Assembly (NCBI GenBank): GCA_003427395.1
Contig: BFEA01000710.1
Location: forward strand, 180,295 to 213,200
DNA from: Chara braunii
Lineage: Eukaryota; Streptophyta; Charophyceae; Charales; Characeae
DNA length: 32,906 nucleotides
Reading direction: 5' to 3'
Part shown: positions 29,564 through 32,906 of the stretch, piece after piece
How the letters are laid out: every line of letters begins with the position of its first letter
Position numbering within the stretch: position 1 is the first letter of the stretch
Translations under genes and position numbers: made by a program
The notes under the pieces: model-generated
What the model was told of the DNA's origin: nothing
Databases searched by the model: none
The model's input: only the letters and a program-made list of their open reading frames with translations

Positions 29564-30393
29564 TGCACGCAATCCTAAAAATCGTCTTTTAGGACTCGTC
29601 CTAAAAGTTGTCCCGCGGCCTCTTTTCATATGCGTATACGCAGCCGTGTCGTGGATGTCCGTCCACTCGTGGGTGGTGTCCGTGGTACACAGTGCGGTAG
29701 GCCGTCGGCGTGTAGGTGTCTTCGGTGGGAAGCGCGCGTATCGTGGACTTCGAAAGGGGGGTTTGGTTCTGGCTGGCGTAGGACTGGCAAGCGACGCAGA
29801 AGACGTACGAAAGACGGCGCTGGCAAACCTTCCGCCGTGGATATTCATCTGTGGACAGTGTGGAGTGTGCGCGAGTGGTGAGCACGGGGCGCATGTGGGG
29901 CGGCGGCGCAGCTTGTCCTCCTGCGGTTGGGCTGTCTTCCACCATCGTCCGCGAGCGTGCACATCCTGACGTCGGGCTAGCGTGTTGTCTTCCGCCAGCG
30001 TCGACCACCGGCGCACGTCGTCCTCCTCCTCCGCTTCGCGCTAGCAAGGCAACGGTCGACTACGGAAGCCCGCCCCCCCCCCTCCCAACGGCAGTGCACC
30101 ACCCCCGCCAAGGGCTACCGTTCGTGGCCGTTGGCCCCATCCGCCCACCGAATACCTCCGATGTCCGACCCCTGGACCGACGGCCCAGTTCTGCACCAGC
30201 ACTTCCGAGACGACGGTGTGGTGCGCACGACGCCACGACTCCGTGAAGTGCGGGAATCCTAAATTTTTCAGTAGGTCGGGGGCTACTGGAAAATTTAGGA
30301 CGATTTTGGCTGGGGAATCCTAAATCTTTTAGGACTCGTCCTAAAGCCGTTTTCACATTTTCGATCCCCGCGTCCGATTTAGGATTGCGTGCA
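29564..30393. mobile_element. Element of about 830 bp with 16-bp terminal inverted repeats and TCCTAAA motifs
   Basis: TGCACGCAATCCTAAA at 29,564-29,579 is the exact reverse complement of 30,378-30,393. Inside both ends lies TTTTAGGACTCGTCCTAAA (29,591 and 30,328), and further TCCTAAA/TTTAGGA copies occur, also just outside the left end at 29,497-29,552. The GC-rich middle has overlapping open frames on both strands but no transposase motif, so it is probably non-autonomous. No clear target duplication is seen, and the real end may be further left at about 29,497. The TCCTAAA/TTTAGGA style recalls plant MITEs. Confidence 0.6.
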
Positions 30394-30573
30394 TGGGGAT
30401 AGAGAATTTTAGTGTTCTTGTGTAGATTAATTACACAGTTGTCTTTCTTAGCCGAAGCGGGCAGGGTAATGGCCCCGGTATCTCAAGGATTTCTCCATAA
30501 AATTTCTCAATTTCTCAATATGATCTTCAATGGGACGCTCCCCACGAAAAGATTGGAGCATGTTCCCATTAAC

Positions 30574-30612
30574 AAAAAAAAAAAAAAAAAAAAAAAAAAG
30601 GATGTGAGACCC

Positions 30613-30657
<45 letters not shown>
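30574..30657. repeat. Two poly-A tracts separated by GGATGTGAGACCCC
   Basis: A runs at 30,574-30,599 and 30,614-30,657, with GGATGTGAG after each. The duplicated tail suggests slippage or two nested poly-A insertions. Confidence 0.85.
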
Positions 30658-30662
<5 letters not shown>

Positions 30663-30877
30663 TGTGAGGTAGTGGTGGTTTAAATTAGGGCATCACCACA
30701 CCACTCTGGAAATGTGCAAAATGAGAATGAACTTGAGAATGAACTTCCAGCTAGAACATGGCCAGATGCACCCGCCTTTTTTTTGTCTTTTTCACATTTC
30801 GAGAGTCGTGTGGCTAAGCCATATTTATCTCTCAACTTCACCTCTCATTACCTACCTACCACTACAGTAACTCCTTA

Positions 30878-30996
30878 ACCTATCTGGGCCGTGTTATGCA
30901 GTAGATACATTATTGGAACAGCCTTCGACGTCTTGACCTATCTGGGCCGTGTTATGCAGTAGATACATTACATTGGAACAGCCTTCGACGTCTGCA
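30878..30996. repeat. 58-bp tandem duplication
   Basis: ACCTATCTGGGCCGTGTTAT starts at 30,878 and 30,936. The two units are nearly identical through GGAACAGCCTTCGACGTCT; the second has a few extra bases (ACATTACATT). The duplication is recent. Confidence 0.9.
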
Positions 30997-31124
30997 GCCA
31001 GGTCGTAGGTGACTACCATTTGAGTTGAGGTAGGTGCATCTTGCCATGCTGTAGCGGAAGATTCATTCCCATTCTGCACATTTGGTGAGCAGTGAGGAAA
31101 GACCCGATACTTTCAATGTTTCAG

Positions 31125-31440
31125 CAGAATATTCTGCTCATTCGGGGAGCTCGAATCCAACCCTGCGTATTATGGTCTTTGGTCAGAGTCGAGAGGTCGA
31201 ATCCAACCCTGGAGCAATGTTCACGGTCTAATCCAACCCTGCCACACTCTCCATTCTGTTCTTCTTTCTTGGCTTGGAATTTTACTGCAAACAGGTCGTG
31301 CATGCCGGGTTTATTCTGCTGCTCTTCTGGGAGAGTTGTGAGATAGAATGCAATCATAGAATGCAATCCTGCCACACTGTTTATTCTGCTCTGCTGTAAG
31401 AGTCGTGAGGTCGAATCCAACCCCGCCGCACGGGATAATT
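31125..31440. repeat. Degenerate satellite of about 60 bp, left block
   Basis: Repeated pieces TTTATTCTGCTCTTC, GAGAGTCGTGAGGTCGAATCC and AACCCTGCCACACTG recur irregularly every 50-70 bp. Each unit carries GTCGAATCCAACCC, which resembles a Pol III B box, so the unit may derive from a tRNA T-arm. The same family occupies 32,325-32,705. Confidence 0.75.
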
Positions 31441-31484
31441 GATGGAAAGCGCCCACTCCAAAACCGTTTCGGTTTTACCCAAGA

Positions 31485-31545
31485 GCCAGCTCAGTGGGTA
31501 CACCATTGAACTGTCGAAATACAGACCCGTGTTCGAATCCAAATG
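31485..31545 (+). ncRNA. tRNA-derived SINE head (A and B boxes)
   Basis: AGCTCAGTGGGTA (31,488-31,500) matches the tRNA A box/D-arm consensus. GTTCGAATCC (31,531-31,540) matches the B box 30 bp further on, with a CAGACCCGT arm before it. Acceptor stems are missing, so it looks like the promoter head of a SINE rather than a working tRNA gene. Confidence 0.55.
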
Positions 31546-32324
31546 ATGCTGGAACTTCATGAGTAAAACCAAATATTTCCGAATTGCCTAGGGCCGGTCA
31601 GCTCAACGATGACATCTCAAGACCCTCACCCTGAAGTTTGGCTGTTTGGTACTACATGCCCAAACCTTTCCATGTGGGGTACTACTGGCCCAGGCGTGGC
31701 TCCAAGTGCCTGCCTGATCATGAATCCGGTCCGTAAAGAGCACCAGATTCATTCCAGGCCTCCAGGCCGAGGGTGGTACGCCGAATGGATAGAAAGAGGC
31801 CCAAGTACCGTATCTTGAAAAACAGTGGCCCTACGGGTTCATGAATCTGGCACAGAAATGGCAATAGATTCATTGTCCTGTTACAACAGGCCAACGGATC
31901 TCTGGCCACGGGCCTGTCACCCAGGGGAAAGTTGTTTGGGCCTTTTTTTTTTTTTTTTTTTTTTTTAATTAACCACAGGCCCTGGTTGCTAGTGATGATG
32001 ATAAGAGCATCCACCACTAGCAACCCAGCCTGTCTCCATTCTATTGGTGGGGAGCTGCCTCTGTTGGAAACCTGGTCCAGCGTCCCTCATATACAATATA
32101 CTGAAACATGGTTCAAGGAGAGATGTGTTAAAAAGGAGAGCTGCCTCTTCGGCCAGAATCTGACCGCCAGATACCTATTTAAATGCTAGCAGCGCCCACT
32201 CCTGTCTAATCTCAAAAACCCATTCATCCCATCCTACCTAATCCGAACACAAATATTTGTGGCCGAAGTTCGGGCGCCCGAACCAAAAAGGTCTCGGCGT
32301 GGGTGCTTTCCGCGAATTATCCCC
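31546..32324. other. Non-coding stretch, possible SINE body
   Basis: No gene. A T run of about 24 bp lies at 31,943-31,966. Two loosely similar parts share ATGAATC-GG and AGATTCATT around 31,720-31,760 and 31,838-31,875. It may include the body of the SINE whose head is at 31,485. Confidence 0.35.
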
Positions 32325-32705
32325 CACGGCACTGTTTATTCTGCTCTTCAGTGAGAATCGAATCCAACCCCGCCACAATGTTTGTTCTGTTCTTCAGTAA
32401 GGGTGGTGAACTCGCAGCACCGTTTGAGTCCAACCATACCGCACTGTTTATTCTCCTCTTCAGTGACGGCGGTGAGCTCGCTGCACCGTTTATTCTGCTC
32501 TTCGGTGAGCGTGGTGAGCTCACTGCACCGTTTATCCTGCTAGAGAATGGTGTTATTCTGCGCTTCGGTAAGAGTCCCCAGGTTGCACTGTTTATTCTGC
32601 TTTCCGGCACGTGTCGTGAGCTCGAATCCCGCAGATGGGTGAACTGTTTATTCCGCTCTTCGGCTGGAGTCGTGAGCTGGAACCCCACAGCGGGTCTATT
32701 CCTTC
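32325..32705. repeat. Degenerate satellite of about 60 bp, right block
   Basis: At least six units with GCACTGTTTATTCTGCTCTTCAGTGAG-like cores, joined by GTGGTGAGCTCGCTGCACC or GAATCCAACCCCGCCAC. The unit is the same as at 31,125-31,440. Apparent open frames on both strands (for example 32,303-32,788) are translations of this repeat. Confidence 0.8.
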
Positions 32706-32786
32706 TCGGCCTGTTCAAATACAAGTACATAGGGCCCGCTTTGTGTGCCGCAGGTGTAGCCGTGGTGGGTCCACTTGTTCCTTTAT

Positions 32787-32837
32787 AATCAATCAATCAA
32801 TCAATCAACAATCAATATAAAAACAAAATCAATAAAC

Positions 32838-32906
<69 letters not shown>
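32787..32906. repeat. (AATC)n, (TC)n and (AC)n repeats at the window end
   Basis: AATC units at 32,787-32,812, an A-rich bridge, then (TC)n at 32,841-32,900 and ACACAC to the last base. Simple-sequence DNA continuing beyond the window. Confidence 0.95.

Noticed and set aside
29531-30246. Overlapping open frames of 98 to 161 codons inside the TCCTAAA element
   Set aside because: Frames on both strands are open simply because the DNA is GC-rich. None has a transposase or other motif.
32303-32796. Two opposing open frames of about 160 codons
   Set aside because: Both are translations of the 60-bp satellite.

Overview
The window looks like nuclear DNA from a plant-lineage eukaryote, most probably a streptophyte green alga. 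A Chara-like genome is my best guess; it rests on the style of the retroelements and I cannot verify it. The evidence is Ty3/gypsy Gag and Pol relics, a plant-type primer binding site complementary to initiator-methionine tRNA, long dinucleotide microsatellites, tRNA-derived SINE-like heads, and no dense gene layout or ribosome binding sites. I see no intact, confidently identified host gene. The window is mostly mobile-element sequence in various states of decay.

Layout. 1-2,100: simple repeats, a TATA-type promoter, a 43-bp tandem repeat, a (TA)n tract and an array of about ten copies of a short palindromic motif (consensus AAGTGCGA-spacer-TCGCACTT). 2,169-9,867: remains of one very long plus-strand coding region of roughly 2,500 codons, broken by eight in-frame stops and at least three frame changes. 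It carries in order an unrecognised N-terminal part, a basic low-complexity region, a ParB/sulfiredoxin-like fold, a degenerate methyltransferase-like region, long low-complexity repeat regions, and a C-terminal Ulp1-type (C48) cysteine protease. Variants of the palindrome recur inside this region and beyond it to 11,353, so I read about 1.25-11.35 kb as one decayed large element. 11,455-13,980: tandem repeats and a (TC)n tract. 13,982-15,781 (minus): gypsy-type gag with a CCHC knuckle running into a truncated, mutated retropepsin, with its PBS at 15,863-15,875 and probable LTR or leader beyond it.

19,490-25,040: a second, plus-strand gypsy element whose gag-like/RT/RNase H block is tandemly duplicated (unit about 1.98 kb). 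An inserted segment of about 490 bp is present in both copies. Two members of another repeat family interrupt its RNase H and integrase parts, one of them flanked by a perfect 9-bp target duplication. 25,470-32,906: microsatellites, a 305-bp direct repeat, a purine tract, one possible small gene (minus, 28,520-28,906, weak PC4-like resemblance), a Pol III-like B box, an approximately 830-bp element with 16-bp inverted ends and TCCTAAA motifs, a tRNA-like SINE head, and a degenerate satellite of about 60 bp.

The most unusual object is the 2.1-9.9 kb coding relic. A ParB-like domain, a methyltransferase-like region and a Ulp1 protease in one eukaryotic reading frame, flanked by palindromic subterminal-type repeats, matches no mobile-element class I can name with confidence.
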